From Antitrichia curtipendula (taxonomy: Eukaryota > Streptophyta > Bryopsida > Hypnales > Leucodontaceae), in contig OX579637.1 in NCBI GenBank assembly GCA_951230915.1, positions 434,001 through 498,000 on the forward strand: a stretch of DNA of 64,000 bases. Direction: 5' to 3'. The notes under the pieces are model-generated. The model was not told where the DNA came from. It made no database searches and saw nothing but the letters and a program-made list of their open reading frames with translations. Below are positions 38,101 to 53,289 of the stretch, piece by piece; position 1 is the stretch's first letter; every line of letters starts with the position of its first letter. The translations under genes and the position numbers were made by a program.

Positions 38101-40770
38101 AATCCACCCAGTCACATCAAATGTCATAGAATTTCATTTTGAAATTGGCTTGAATAAATTTGTATAAGTTGTAAACACGCTCTAGTATTTGAATGCACAA
38201 AAAATTTTAATTTTCGTATGAAATTTAATACACATTCACGTGAATAAAAGAAAATGGGAATTAAACCGGACCTGTACCTTATTAATCCACCCAGTCACAT
38301 CAAATGTCATAGAATTTCATTTTGAAATTGACTTGAATAAATTTGTATAAGTTGTAATCACGCTCTAGTATTTGAATGCACAAAAATATTTAAATTTAGT
38401 ATGAAATTTATTACACATTCACGTGAATAAAAGAAAATGGGAATTAAAGCAGACTTGTACTTTATTAATCCACCCGGTCACATCAAATGTCATAGAATAT
38501 CATTTTTAAAGTGACTTGAATAAATTTGTGTAAGTTGTAAACACGCTCTAGTATTTGAATGTACAAAAATATTTAACTTTTGTGTAAAGACTAATGCAAC
38601 TACACTTGAACAAAAGCAAATGAGAATTAAAGCAGACGTGTACTTTATTAATCCACCCTGTCACATCAAATTTCATAGAATTTCATTTTGAAATTGACTT
38701 GAATAAATTTGTGTAAGTTGTAAACACGCTCTAGTATTTGAATGCACAAAAATATTTAATTTTCGTATGAAATTTAATACACATTCACGTGAATAAATGA
38801 AAATGGGAATTAAACCGGACCTGTACTTTATTAATCCACCCAGTCACATCAAATGTCATAGAATTTCATTTTGAAATTGACTTGAATAAATTTGTATAAG
38901 TTGTAAACACGCTCTAGTATTTGAATGCACAAAAATATTGAACTTTTGTGTAAAAATTAATGCAACTACACTCGAACAAAAGCAAATGAGAATTAAAGCA
39001 GACTTGTACTTTATTAATCCACCCTGTCACATCAAATGTCATAGAATTTCATTTTGAAATTGACTTGAATAAATTTGTATAAGTTGTAAACACGCTCTAG
39101 TATTTGAATGCACAAAAATATTTAATTTTCGTATGAAATTTAATACACATTCACGTGAATAAATGAAAATGGGAATTAAACCGGACCTGTACTTTATTAA
39201 TCCACCCAGTCACATCAAAATGTCATAGAATTTCATTTTGAAATTGACTTGAATAAATTTGTATAAGTTGTAAACACGCTCTAGTATTTGAATGCACAAA
39301 AATATTTAAATTTAGTATGAAATTTATTACACATTCACGTGAATAAAAGAAAATGGGAATTAAACCGGACCTGTACTTTATTAATCCACCCAGTCACATC
39401 AAATGTCATAGAATTTCATTTTGAAATTGACTTGAATAAATTTGTATAAGTTGTAAACACGCTCTAGTATTTGAATGCACAAAAATATTTAATTTTCGTA
39501 TGAAATTTAATACACATTCACGTGAATAAATGAAAATGGGAATTAAACCGGACCTGTACCTTATTAATCCACCCAGTCACATCAAATGTCATAGAATTTC
39601 ATTTTGAGAGTGACTTGAGTAAATTTGCATAAGTTGTAAACACGCTCTAGTATTTGAATGCACAAAAATATTTAATTTTCGTATGAAATTTAATACACAT
39701 TCACGTGAATAAATGAAAATGGGAATTAAACCGGACCTGTACTTTATTAATCCACCCAGTCACATCAAATGTCATAGAATTTCATTTTGAAATTGACTTG
39801 AATAAATTTGTGTAAGTTGTAAACACGCTCTAGTATTTGAATGCACAAAAATATTTAATTTTCGTATGAAATTTAATACACATTCACGTGAATAAATGAA
39901 AATGGGAATTAAACCGGACCTGTACTTTATTAATCCACCCAGTCACATCAAATGTCATAGAATTTCATTTTGAAATTGACTTGAATAAATTTGTATAAGT
40001 TGTAAACACGCTCTAGTATTTGAATGCACAAAAATATTTAATTTTCGTATGAAATTTAATACACATTCACGTGAATAAATGAAAATTGGAATTAAACCGG
40101 ACCTGTACCTTATTAATCCACCCAGTCACATCAAATGTCATAGAATTTCATTTTGAAATTGACTTGAATAAATTTGTATAAGTTGTAAACACGCTCTAGT
40201 ATTTGAATGCACAAAAATATTTAAATTTAGTATGAAATTTATTACACATTCACGTGAATAAAAGAAAATGGGAATTAAACCGGACCTGTACTTTATTAAT
40301 CCACCCAGTCACATCAAATGTCATAGAATATCATTTTGAAAGTGACTTGAATAAATTTGTGTAAGTTGTAAACATGCTCTAGTACTTGAATGTACAAAAT
40401 TATTTAACTTTTGTGTAAAGATTAATGCAACTACACTTGAACAAAAGCAAATGTGAATTAAAGCAGACTTGTACTTTATTAATCCACCCTGTCACATCAA
40501 ATGTCATAGAATTTCATTTTGAAATTGACTTGAATAAATTTGTGTAAGTTGTAAACACGCTCTAGTATTTGAATGCACAAAAATATTTAATTTTCGTATG
40601 AAATTTAATACACATTCACGTGAATAAATGAAAATGGGAATTAAACCGGACCTGTACTTTATTAATCCACCCAGTCACATCAAATGTCATAGAATTTCAT
40701 TTTGAAATTGACTTGAATAAATTTGTATAAGTTGTAAACACGCTCTAGTATTTGAATGCACAAAAATATT

Positions 40771-42602
40771 GAACTTTTGTGTAAAAATTAATGCAACTAC
40801 ACTCGAACAAAAGCAAATGAGAATTAAAGCAGACTTGTACTTTATTAATCCACCCTGTCACATCAAGTGTCATAGAATTTCATTTTGAAATTGACTTGAA
40901 TAAATTTGTATAAGTTGTAAACACGCTCTAGTATTTGAATGCACAAAAATATTTAATTTTCGTATGAAATTTAATACACATTCACGTGAATAAATGAAAA
41001 TGGGAATTAAACCGGACCTGTACTTTATTAATCCACCCAGTCACATCAAAATGTCATAGAATTTCATTTTGAAATTGACTTGAATAAATTTGTATAAGTT
41101 GTAAACACGCTCTAGTATTTGAATGCACAAAAATATTTAAATTTAGTATGAAATTTATTACACATTCACGTGAATAAAAGAAAATGGGAATTAAACCGGA
41201 CCTGTACCTTATTAATCCACCCAGTCACATCAAATGTCATAGAATTTCATTTTGAAATTGACTTGAATAAATTTGTATAAGTTGTAAACACGCTCTAGTA
41301 TTTGAATGCACAAAAATATTTAATTTTCGTATGAAATTTAATACACATTCACGTGAACAAATGAAAATGGGAATTAAACCGGACCTGTACTTTATTATTC
41401 CACCCAGTCACATCAAATGTCATAGAATTTCATTTTGAGAGTGACTTGAGTAAATTTGCATAAGTTGTAAACACGCTCTAGTATTTGAATGCACAAAAAT
41501 ATTTAATTTTCGTATGAAATTTAATACACATTCACGTGAATAAATGAAAATGGGAATTAAACCGGACCTGTACTTTATTAATCCACCCAGTCACATCAAA
41601 TGTCATAGAATTTCATTTTGAAATTGACTTGAATAAATTTGTATAAGTTGTAAACACGCTCTAGTATTTGAATGCACAAAAATATTGAACTTTTGTGTAA
41701 AAATTAATGCAACTACACTCGAACAAAAGCAAATGAGAATTAAAGCAGACTTGTACTTTATTAATCCACCCTGTCACATCAAGTGTCATAGAATTTCATT
41801 TTGAAATTGACTTGAATAAATTTGTATAAGTTGTAAACACGCTCTAGTATTTGAATGCACAAAAATATTTAATTTTCGTATGAAATTTAATACACATTCA
41901 CGTGAATAAATGAAAATGGGAATTAAACCGGACCTGTACTTTATTAATCCACCCAGTCACATCAAAATGTCATAGAATTTCATTTTGAAATTGACTTGAA
42001 TAAATTTGTATAAGTTGTAAACACGCTCTAGTATTTGAATGCACAAAAATATTTAAATTTAGTATGAAATTTATTACACATTCACGTGAATAAAAGAAAA
42101 TGGGAATTAAACCGGACCTGTACCTTATTAATCCACCCAGTCACATCAAATGTCATAGAATTTCATTTTGAAATTGACTTGAATAAATTTGTATAAGTTG
42201 TAAACACGCTCTAGTATTTGAATGCACAAAAATATTTAATTTTCGTATGAAATTTAATACACATTCACGTGAACAAATGAAAATGGGAATTAAACCGGAC
42301 CTGTACTTTATTATTCCACCCAGTCACATCAAATGTCATAGAATTTCATTTTGAGAGTGACTTGAGTAAATTTGCATAAGTTGTAAACACGCTCTAGTAT
42401 TTGAATGCACAAAAATATTTAATTTTCGTATGAAATTTAATACACATTCACGTGAATAAATGAAAATGGGAATTAAACCGGACCTGTACTTTATTAATCC
42501 ACCGAGTCACATCAAATGTCATAGAATTTCATTTTGAAATTGACTTGAATAAATTTGTGTAAGTTGTAAACACGCTCTAGTATTTGAATGCACAAAAATA
42601 TT
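40771..42602 (+). repeat. Recent five-monomer tandem duplication (916 bp)
   Basis: The rare GAACTTTTGTGTAAAAATTA monomer with CACTCGAAC, followed by ATCAAGTGTC, then the ATCAAAATGTC copy with an extra A, then AACAAATG and TATTATTCC marks, occurs from 40771 and again from 41687. The offset of 916 bp equals five monomers plus the inserted A. Confidence 0.8.
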
Positions 42603-45600
42603 TAATTTTCTTATGAAATTTAATACACATTCACGTGAATAAATGAAAATGGGAATTAAACCGGACCTGTACTTTATTAATCCACCCAGTCACATCAAAT
42701 GTCATAGAATTTCATTTTGAAATTGACTTGAATAAATTTGTATAAGTTGTAAACACGCTCTAGTATTTGAATGCACAAAAATATTTAATTTTCGTATGAA
42801 ATTTAATACACATTCACGTGAATAAATGAAAATTGGAATTAAACCGGACCTGTACCTTATTAATCCACCCAGTCACATCAAATGTCATAGAATTTCATTT
42901 TGAAATTGACTTGAATAAATTTGTATAAGTTGTAAACACGCTCTAGTATTTGAATGCACAAAAATATTTAAATTTAGTATGAAATTTATTACACATTCAC
43001 GTGAATAAAAGAAAATGGGAATTAAACCGGACCTGTACTTTATTAATCCACCCAGTCACATCAAATGTCATAGAATATCATTTTGAAATTGACTTGAATA
43101 AATTTGTGTAAGTTGTAAACACGCTCTAGTACTTGAATGTACAAAATTATTTAACTTTTGTGTAAAGATTAATGCAACTACACTTGAACAAAAGCAAATG
43201 TGAATTAAAGCAGACTTGTACTTTATTAATCCACCCTGTCACATCAAATGTCATAGAATTTCATTTTGTAATTGACTTGAATAAATTTGTATAAGTTGTA
43301 AACACGCTCTAGTATTTGAATGCACAAAAATATTTAACTTTTGTGTAAAAATTAATGCAACTACACTTGAACAAAAGCAAATGAGAATTAAAGCAGACTT
43401 GTACTTTATTAATCCACCCTGTCACATCAAATGTCATAGAATTTCATTTTGAAACTGACTTGAATAAATTTGTGTAAGTTGTAAGCACGCTCTAGTATTT
43501 GAATGCACAAAAATATTTAATTTTCGTATGAAATTTAATACACATTCACGTGAATAAATGAAAATGGGAATTAAACCGGACCTGTACTTTATTAATCCAC
43601 CCTGTCACATCAAATGTCATAGAATTTCATTTTGAAATTGACTTGAATAAATTTGTATAAGTTGTAAACACGCTCTAGTATTTGAATGCACAAAAATATT
43701 TAATTTTCGTATGAAATTTAATACACATTCACGTGAATAAATGAAAATGGGAATTAAACCGGACCTGTACTTTATTAATCCACCCAGTCACATCAAATGT
43801 CATAGAATTTCATTTTGAAATTGACTTGAATAAATTTGTGTAAGTTGTAAACACGCTCTAGTATTTGAATGCACAAAAATATTTAATTTTCGTATGAAAT
43901 TTAATACACATTCACGTGAATAAATGAAAATGGGAATTAAACCGGACCTGTACTTTATTAATCCACCCAGTCACATCAAATGTCATAGAATTTCATTTTG
44001 AAATTGACTTGAATAAATTTGTATAAGTTGTAAACACGCTCTAGTATTTGAATGCACAAAAATATTTAATTTTCGTATGAAATTTAATACACATTCACGT
44101 GAATAAAAGAAAATTGGAATTAAACCGGACCTGTACCTTATTAATCCACCCAGTCACATCAAATGTCATAGAATTTCATTTTGAAATTGACTTGAATAAA
44201 TTTGTATAAGTTGTAAACACGCTCTAGTATTTGAATGCACAAAATTATTTAAATTTAGTATGAAATTTATTACACATTCACGTGAATAAAAGAAAATGGG
44301 AATTAAACCGGACCTGTACTTTATTAATCCACCCTGTCACATCAAATGTCATAGAATATCATTTTGAAAGTGACTTGAATAAATTTGTGTAAATTGTAAA
44401 CACGCTCTAGTATTTGAATGTACAAAATTATTTAACTTTTGTGTAAAGATTAATGCAACTACACTTGAACAAAAGCAAATGAGAATTAAAGCAGACTTGT
44501 ACTTTATTAATCCACCCTGTCACATCAAATGTCATAGAATTTCATTTTGAAATTGACTTGAATAAATTTGTATAAGTTGTAAACACGCTCTAGTATTTGA
44601 ATGCACAAAAATATTTAATTTTCGTATGAAATTTAATACACATTCACGTGAATAAATGAAAATGGGAATTAAACCGGACCTGTACTTTATTAATCCACCC
44701 TGTCACATCAAATGTCATAGAATTTCATTTTGAAATTGACTTGAATAAATTTGTATAAGTTGTAAACACGCTCTAGTATTTGAATGCACAAAAATATTTA
44801 ATTTTCGTATGAAATTTAATACACATTCACGTGAATAAATGAAAATGGGAATTAAACCGGACCTGTACTTTATTAATCCACCCAGTCACATCAAATGTCA
44901 TAGAATTTCATTTTGAAATTGACTTGAATAAATTTGTGTAAGTTGTAAACACGCTCTAGTATTTGAATGCACAAAAATATTTAATTTTCGTATGAAATTT
45001 AATACACATTCACGTGAATAAATGAAAATGGGAATTAAACCGGACCTGTACTTTATTAATCCACCCAGTCACATCAAATGTCATAGAATTTCATTTTGAA
45101 ATTGACTTGAATAAATTTGTATAAGTTGTAAACACGCTCTAGTATTTGAATGCACAAAAATATTTAATTTTCGTATGAAATTTAATACACATTCACGTGA
45201 ATAAAAGAAAATTGGAATTAAACCGGACCTGTACCTTATTAATCCACCCAGTCACATCAAATGTCATAGAATTTCATTTTGAAATTGACTTGAATAAATT
45301 TGTATAAGTTGTAAACACGCTCTAGTATTTGAATGCACAAAATTATTTAAATTTAGTATGAAATTTATTACACATTCACGTGAATAAAAGAAAATGGGAA
45401 TTAAACCGGACCTGTACTTTATTAATCCACCCTGTCACATCAAATGTCATAGAATATCATTTTGAAAGTGACTTGAATAAATTTGTGTAAATTGTAAACA
45501 CGCTCTTGTATTTGAATGTACAAAATTATTTAACTTTTGTGTAAAGATTAATGCAACTACACTTGAACAAAAGCAAATGAGAATTAAAGCAGACTTGTAC

Positions 45601-48600
45601 TTTATTAATCCACCCTGTCACATCAAATGTCATAGAATTTCATTTTGAAATTGACTTGAATAAATTTGTATAAGTTGTAAACACGCTCTAGTATTTGAAT
45701 GCACAAAAATATTTAACTTTTGTGTAAAAATTAATGCAACTACACTTGAACAAAAGCAAATGAGAAATAAAGCAGACTTGTACTTTATTAATCCACCCTG
45801 TCACATCAAATGTCATAGAATTTCATTTTGAAATTGACTTGAATAAATTTGTGTAAGTTGTAAACACGCTCTAGTATTTGAATGCACAAAAATATTTAAT
45901 TTTCGTATGAAATTTAATACACATTCACGTGAATAAATGAAAATGGGAATTAAACCGGACCTGTACTTTATTAATCCACCCTGTCACATCAAATGTCATA
46001 GAATTTCATTTTGAAATTGACTTGAATAAATTTGTATAAGTTGTAAACACGCTCTAGTATTTGAATGCACAAAAATATTTAATTTTCGTATGAAATTTAA
46101 TACACATTCACGTGAATAAATGAAAATGGGAATTAAACCGGACCTGTACTTTATTAATCCACCCAGTCACATCAAATGTCATAGAATTTCATTTTGAAAG
46201 TGACTTGAATAAATTTGTGTAAGTTGTAAACACGCTCTAGTATTTGAATGTACAAAAATATTTCACTTTTGTGTAAATATTAATGCAACTACACTTGAAC
46301 AAAAGCAAATGGGAATCAAAACCAGACCTATACTTTATTAATCCACCCTGTCACATCAAATGTCATAGAATTTCATTTTGAAAGTGACTTGAATAAATTT
46401 GCATAAGTTGTAAACACGCTCTAGTATTTGAATGCACAAAAATATTTAATTTTCGTATGAAATTTAATACACATTCACGTGAATAAAAGAAAATGGGAAT
46501 TAAACCGGACCTGTACTTTATTAATCCACCCAGTCACATCAAATGTCATAGAATTTCATTTTGAAATTGACTTGAATAAATTTGTGTAAGTTTTAAACAC
46601 GCTCTAGTATTTGAATGCACAAAAATATTTAATTTTCGTATGAAATTTAATACACATTCACGTGAATAAAAGAAAATGGGAATTAAACCGGACCTGTACT
46701 TTATTAATCCACCCAGGCACATCAAATGTCATAGAATTTCATTTTGAAATTGACTTGAATAAATTTGTATAAGTTGTAAACACGCTCTAGTATTTGAATG
46801 TACAAAAATATTTAACTTTTGTGTAAAGATTAATGCAACTACACGTGAACAAAAGCAAATGGGAATCAAAACCAGACCTATACTTTATTAATCCACCCTG
46901 TCACATCAAATGTCATAGAATATCATTTTGAAATTGACTTGAATAAATTTGTATAAGTTGTAAACACGCTCTAGTATTTGAATGCACAAAAATATTTAAC
47001 TTTTGTGTAAAAATTAATGCAACTACACTTGAACAAAAGCAAATGAGAAATAAAGCAGACTTGTACTTTATTAATCCACCCTGTCACATCAAATGTCATA
47101 GAATTTCATTTTGAAATTGACTTGAATAAATTTGTGTAAGTTGTAAACACGCTCTAGTATTTGAATGCACAAAAATATTTAATTTTCGTATGAAATTTAA
47201 TACACATTCACGTGAATAAATGAAAATGGGAATTAAACCGGACCTGTACTTTATTAATCCACCCTGTCACATCAAATGTCATAGAATTTCATTTTGAAAT
47301 TGACTTGAATAAATTTGTGTAAGTTGTAAACACGCTCTAGTATTTGAATGTACAAAATTATTTAACTTTTGTGTAAAAATTAATGCAACTACACTTGAAC
47401 AAAAGCAAATGAGAATTAAAGCAGACTTGTACTTTATTAATCCACCCTGTCACATCAAATGTCATAGTATTTCATTTTGAAATTGGCTTGAATAAATTTG
47501 TGTAAGTTTTAAACACGCTCTAGTATTTGAATGTACAAAAATATTTAACTTTTGTGTAAATATTAATGCAACTACACTTGAACAAAAGCAAATGGGAATC
47601 AAAACCAGACCTATACTTTATTAATCCACCCTGTCACATCAAATGTCATAGAATTTCATTTTGAAATTGACTTGAATAAATTTGTATAAGTTGAAAACAC
47701 GCTCTAGTATTTGAATGCACAAAAATATTTAATTTTCGTATGAAATTTAATACACATTCACGTGAATAAATGAAAATGGGAATTAAACCGGACCTGTACT
47801 TTATTAATCCACCCAGTCACATCAAATGTCATAGAATTTCATTTTGAAATTGACTTGAATAAATTTGTGTAAGTTGTAAACACGCTCTAGTATTTGAATG
47901 TACAAAATTATTTAACTTTTGTGTAAAAATTAATGCAACTACACTTGAACAAAAGCAAATGAGAATTAAAGCAGACTTGTACTTTATTAATCCACCCTGT
48001 CACATCAAATGTCATAGTATTTCATTTTGAAATTGACTTGAATAAATTTGTATAAGTTGAAAACTCGCTCTAGTATTTGAATGCACAAAAATATTTAATT
48101 TTCGTATGAAATTTAATACACATTCACGTGAATAAATGAAAATGGGAATTAAACCGGACCTGTACTTTATTAATCCACCCAGGCACATCAAATGTCATAG
48201 AATTTCATTTTGAAATTGACTTGAATAAATTTGTGTAAGTTGTAAACACGCTCTAGTATTTGAATGCATAAAACTATTTAAATTTTGTGTAAAATTTAAT
48301 GCACCCACACGCGCATAAAAGAAAATGCGAAGTAAACCGGACCTGTACTTTATTAATCCACCCAGTCACATCAAATGTCATAGAATTTCATTTTGAAAGT
48401 GACTTGAATAAATTTGTATAAAATGTAAACACGCTCTAGTGTTTGAATGCACAAAAATATCTAATTTTCGTATGAAATTTAATACACATCCACGAGAATA
48501 AATGAAAAATGGGGATTTAACCGGACCTGTACTTTATTAATCCACCCAGTCACATCAAATGTCATAGAATTTCATTTTGAAAGTGACTTCAATAAATTTG

Positions 48601-51600
48601 TGTAAGTTGTAAACACGCTCTAGTATTTGAATGTACAAAAATATTTAACTTTTGTGTAAAGATTAATGCAACTACACGTGAACAAAAGCAAATGGGAATC
48701 AAAACCAGACCTATACTTTATTAATCCACCCTGTCACATCAAATGTCATAGAATTTCATTTTGAAACTGACTTGAATAAATTTGTATAAGTTGAAAACAC
48801 GCTCTAGTATTTGAATGCACAAAAATATTTAATTTTCGTATGAAATTTAATACACATTCACGTGAATAAATGAAAATGGGAATTAAACCGGACCTGTACT
48901 TTATTAATCCACCGAGTCACATCAAATGTCATAGAATTTCATTTTGAAATTGACTTGAATAAATTTGTGTAAGTTTTAAACACGCTCTAGTATTTGAATG
49001 CACAAAAATATTTAATTTTCGTATGAAATTTAATACACATTCACGTGAATAAAAGAAAATGGGAATTAAACCGGACCTGTACTTTATTAATCCACCCAGG
49101 CACATCAAATGTCATAGAATTTCATTTTGAAATTGACTTGAATAAATTTGTATAAAATGTAAACACGCTCTAGTATTTGAATGCACAAGAATATCTAATT
49201 TTCGTATGAAATTTAATACACATCCACGTGAAGAAATGAAAAATGGGGATATAACCGGACCTGTACTTTATTAATCCACCCAGTCACATCAAATGTCATA
49301 GAATTTCATTTTGAAAGTGACTTCAATAAATTTGTGTAAGTTGTAAACACGCTCTAGTATTTGAATGTACAAAAATATTTAACTTTTGTGTAAAGATTAA
49401 TGCAACTACACGTGAACAAAAGCAAATGGGAATCAAAACCAGACCTATACTTTATTAATCCACCCTGTCACATCAAATGTCATAGAATTTCATTTTGAAA
49501 CTGACTTGAATAAATTTGTATAAGTTGAAAACACGCTCTAGTATTTGAATGCACAAAAATATTTAATTTTCGTATGAAATTTAATACACATTCACGTGAA
49601 TAAATGAAAATGGGAATTAAACCGGACCTGTACTTTAATATTCCACCCAGTCACATCAAATGTCATAGAATTTCATTTTGAAATTGACTTGAATAAATTT
49701 GTGTAAGTTGTAAACACGCTCTAGTATTTGAATGCATAAAACTATTTAAATTTTGTGTAAAATTTAATGCACCCACACGCGCATAAAAGAAAATGCGAAG
49801 TAAACCGGACCTGTACTTTATTAATCCACCCAGTCACATCAAATGTCATAGAATTTCATTTTGAAAGTGACTTGAATAAATTTGTATAAAATGTAAACAC
49901 GCTCTAGTGTTTGAATGCACAAAAATATCTAATTTTCGTATGAAATTTAATACACATCCACGAGAATAAATGAAAAATGGGGATTTAACCGGACCTGTAC
50001 TTTATTAATCCACCCAGTCACATCAAATGTCATTGAATTTCATTTTGAAAGTGACTTCAATAAATTTGTGTAAGTTGTAAACACGCTCTAGTATTTGAAT
50101 GTACAAAAATATTTAACTTTTGTGTAAAGATTAATGCAACTACACGTGAACAAAAGCAAATGGGAATCAAAACCAGACCTATACTTTATTAATCCACCCT
50201 GTCACATCAAATGTCATAGAATATCATTTTGAAACTGACTTGAATAAATTTGTATAAGTTGAAAACACGCTCTAGTATTTGAATGCACAATAATATTTAA
50301 TTTTCGTATGAAATTTAATACACATTCACGTGAATAAATGAAAATGGGAATTAAACCGGACCTGTACTTTATTAATCCACCGAGTCACATCAAATGTCAT
50401 AGAATTTCATTTTGAAATTGACTTGAATAAATTTGTGTAAGTTGTAAACACGTCTAGTATTTGAATGCACAAAAATATTTAATTTTCGTATGAAATTTAA
50501 TACACATTCATGTGAATAAATGAAAATGGGAATTAAACCGGGCCAGTACTTTATTAATCCACCCAGTCACATCAAATGTCATAGAATTTCATTTTGAAAG
50601 TGAATTCAATAAATTTGTGTAAGTTGTAAACACGCTCTAGTATTTGAATGCATAAAACTATTTAAATTTTGTGTAAAATTTAATGCACCCACACGTGCAT
50701 AAAAGAAAATGCGAAGTAAACCGGACCTGGACTTTATTAATCCACCCAGTCACATCAAATGTCATAGAATTTCATTTTGAAAGTGACTTGAATAAATTTG
50801 TATAAAATGTAAACACGCTCTAGTATTTGAATGCACAAAAATATCTAATTTTCGTATGAAATTTAATACACATCCACGTGAATAAATGAAAAATGGGGAT
50901 ATAACCGGACCTGTACTTTATTAATCCACCCAGTCACATCAAATGTCATAGAATTTCATTTTGAAATTGACTTGAATAAATTTGTGTAAGTTGTAAACAC
51001 GCTCTAGTATTTGAATGCACAAAAATATTTAATTTTCGTATGAAATTTAATACACATTCACGTGAATAAATGAAAATGGGAATTAAACCGGACCTGTACT
51101 TTATTAATCCACCCAGTCACATCAAATGTCATAGAATTTCATTTTGAAATTGACTTGAATAAATTTGTGTAAGTTGTAAACACGCTCTACTATTTGAATG
51201 CACAAAAATATTTAATTTTCGTATGAAATTTAATACACATTCACGTGAATAAATGAAAATGGGAATTAAACCGGACCTGTACTTTATTAATCCACCCAGT
51301 CACATCAAATGTCATAGAATTTCATTTTGAAATTGACTTGAATAAATTTGTATAAGTTGTAAACACGCTCTAGTATTTGAATGCACAAAAATATTTAATT
51401 TTCGTATGAAATTTAATACACATTCACGTGAATAAAAGAAAATTGGAATTAAACCGGACCTGTACCTTATTAATCCACCCAGTCACATCAAATGTCATAG
51501 AATTTCATTTTGAAATTGACTTGAATAAATTTGTATAAGTTGTAAACACGCTCTAGTATTTGAATGCACAAAAATATTTAAATTTAGTATGAAATTTATT

Positions 51601-52439
51601 ACACATTCACGTGAATAAAAGAAAATGGGAATTAAACCGGACCTGTACTTTATTAATCCACCCAGTCACATCAAATGTCATAGAATATCATTTTGAAAGT
51701 GACTTGAATAAATTTGTGTAAGTTGTAAACACGCTCTAGTATTTGAATGTACAAAATTATTTAACTTTTGTGTAAAGATTAATGCAACTACACTTGAACA
51801 AAAGCAAATGAGAATTAAAGCAGACTTGTACTTTATTAATCCACCCTGTCACATCAAATGTCATAGAATTTCATTTTGAAATTGACTTGAATAAATTTGT
51901 GTAAGTTGTAAACACGCTCTAGTATTTGAATGTACAAAAATATTTAACTTTTGTGTAAAAATTAATGCAACTACACTTGAACAAAAGCAAATGAAAATTA
52001 AAGCAGACTTGTACTTTATTAATCCACCCTGTCACATCAAATGTCATAGAATATCATTTTGAAACTGACTTGAATAAATTTGTATAAGTTGAAAACACGC
52101 TCTAGTATTTGAATGCACAATAATATTTAATTTTCGTATGAAATTTAATACACATTCACGTGAATAAATGAAAATGGGAATTAAACCGGACCTGTACTTT
52201 ATTAATCCACCCAGTCACATCAAATGTCATAGAATTTCATTTTGAAATTGACTTGAATAAATTTGTGTAAGTTGTAAACACGCTCTAGTATTTGAATGCA
52301 TAAAACTATTTAAATTTTGTGTAAAATTTAATGCACCCACACGCGCATAAAAGAAAATGCGAAGTAAACCGGACCTGTACTTTATTAATCCACCCAGTCA
52401 CATCAAATGTCATAGAATTTCATTTTGAAAGTGACTTCA

Positions 52440-53090
52440 ATAAATTTGTGTAAGTTGTAAACACGCTCTAGTATTTGAATGTACAAAAATATTTAACTTT
52501 TGTGTAAAAATTAATGCAACTACACTTGAACAAAAGCAAATGAGAATTAAAGCAGACTTGTACTTTATTAATCCACCCTGTCACATCAAATGTCATAGAA
52601 TTTCATTTTGAAATTGACTTGAATAAATTTGTGTAAGTTGTAAACACGCTCTAGTATTTGAATGTACAAAAATATTTAACTTTTGTGTAAAAATTAATGC
52701 AACTACACTTGAACAAAAGCAAATGAGAATTAAAGCAGACTTGTACTTTATTAATCCACCCTGTCACATCAAATGTCATAGAATTTCATTTTGAAATTGA
52801 CTTGAATAAATTTGTGTAAGTTGTAAACACGCTCTAGTATTTGAATGTACAAAAATATTTAACTTTTGTGTAAAAATTAATGCAACTACACTTGAACAAA
52901 AGCAAATGAGAATTAAAGCAGACTTGTACTTTATTAATCCACCCTGTCACATCAAATGTCATAGAATTTCATTTTGAAATTGACTTGAATAAATTTGTGT
53001 AAGTTGTAAACACGCTCTAGTATTTGAATGTACAAAAATATTTAACTTTTGTGTAAAAATTAATGCAACTACACTTGAACAAAAGCAAAT
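52440..53090 (+). repeat. Run of near-identical T5-type monomers
   Basis: Four successive copies at exact 183-bp spacing carry GTACAAAAATATTTAACTTT with GTGTAAAAATTAATG and GCAGACTTG. The second and third are identical base for base as read here. Only the last changes, to GAAAATTAAAG. This indicates very recent single-monomer amplification inside a domain otherwise organised in multi-monomer units. Confidence 0.8.
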
Positions 53091-53289
53091 GAAAATTAAA
53101 GCAGACTTGTACTTTATTAATCCACCCTGTCACATCAAATGTCATAGAATATCATTTTGAAACTGACTTGAATAAATTTGTATAAGTTGAAAACACGCTC
53201 TAGTATTTGAATGCACAATAATATTTAATTTTCGTATGAAATTTAATACACATTCACGTGAATAAATGAAAATGGGAATTAAACCGGAC

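Larger units (their letters stand above)
7961..46190 (+). repeat. Satellite array, homogenised core with mixed monomer classes
   Basis: About 209 monomers with strict 183-bp spacing. Landmarks in order: CCGGACCTGT, CTTTATTAATCCACC, CACATCAAATGTCATAG, a TTGACTTGAATAAATTTG segment, AAACACGCTC, TATTTGAATGCAC, then a variable tail. By the tail I sort copies into T1 (TTTTCGTATGAAATTTAAT), T2 (AATTTAGTATGAAATTTATT, often with AAAATGGG), T3 (AATTTAGTATGAAATTTAAT with AAAATTGG), T4 (CTTTTGTGTAAAGATTAATG, with GTACAAAATT before it) and T5 (CTTTTGTGTAAAAATTAATG). T4 and T5 go with GCAGACT and CCCTGTCAC; T1-T3 go with CCGGACC and mostly CCCAGTCAC. Within a class, copies are often identical, a sign of recent homogenisation. 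No insertion or inversion was seen. Confidence 0.95.
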
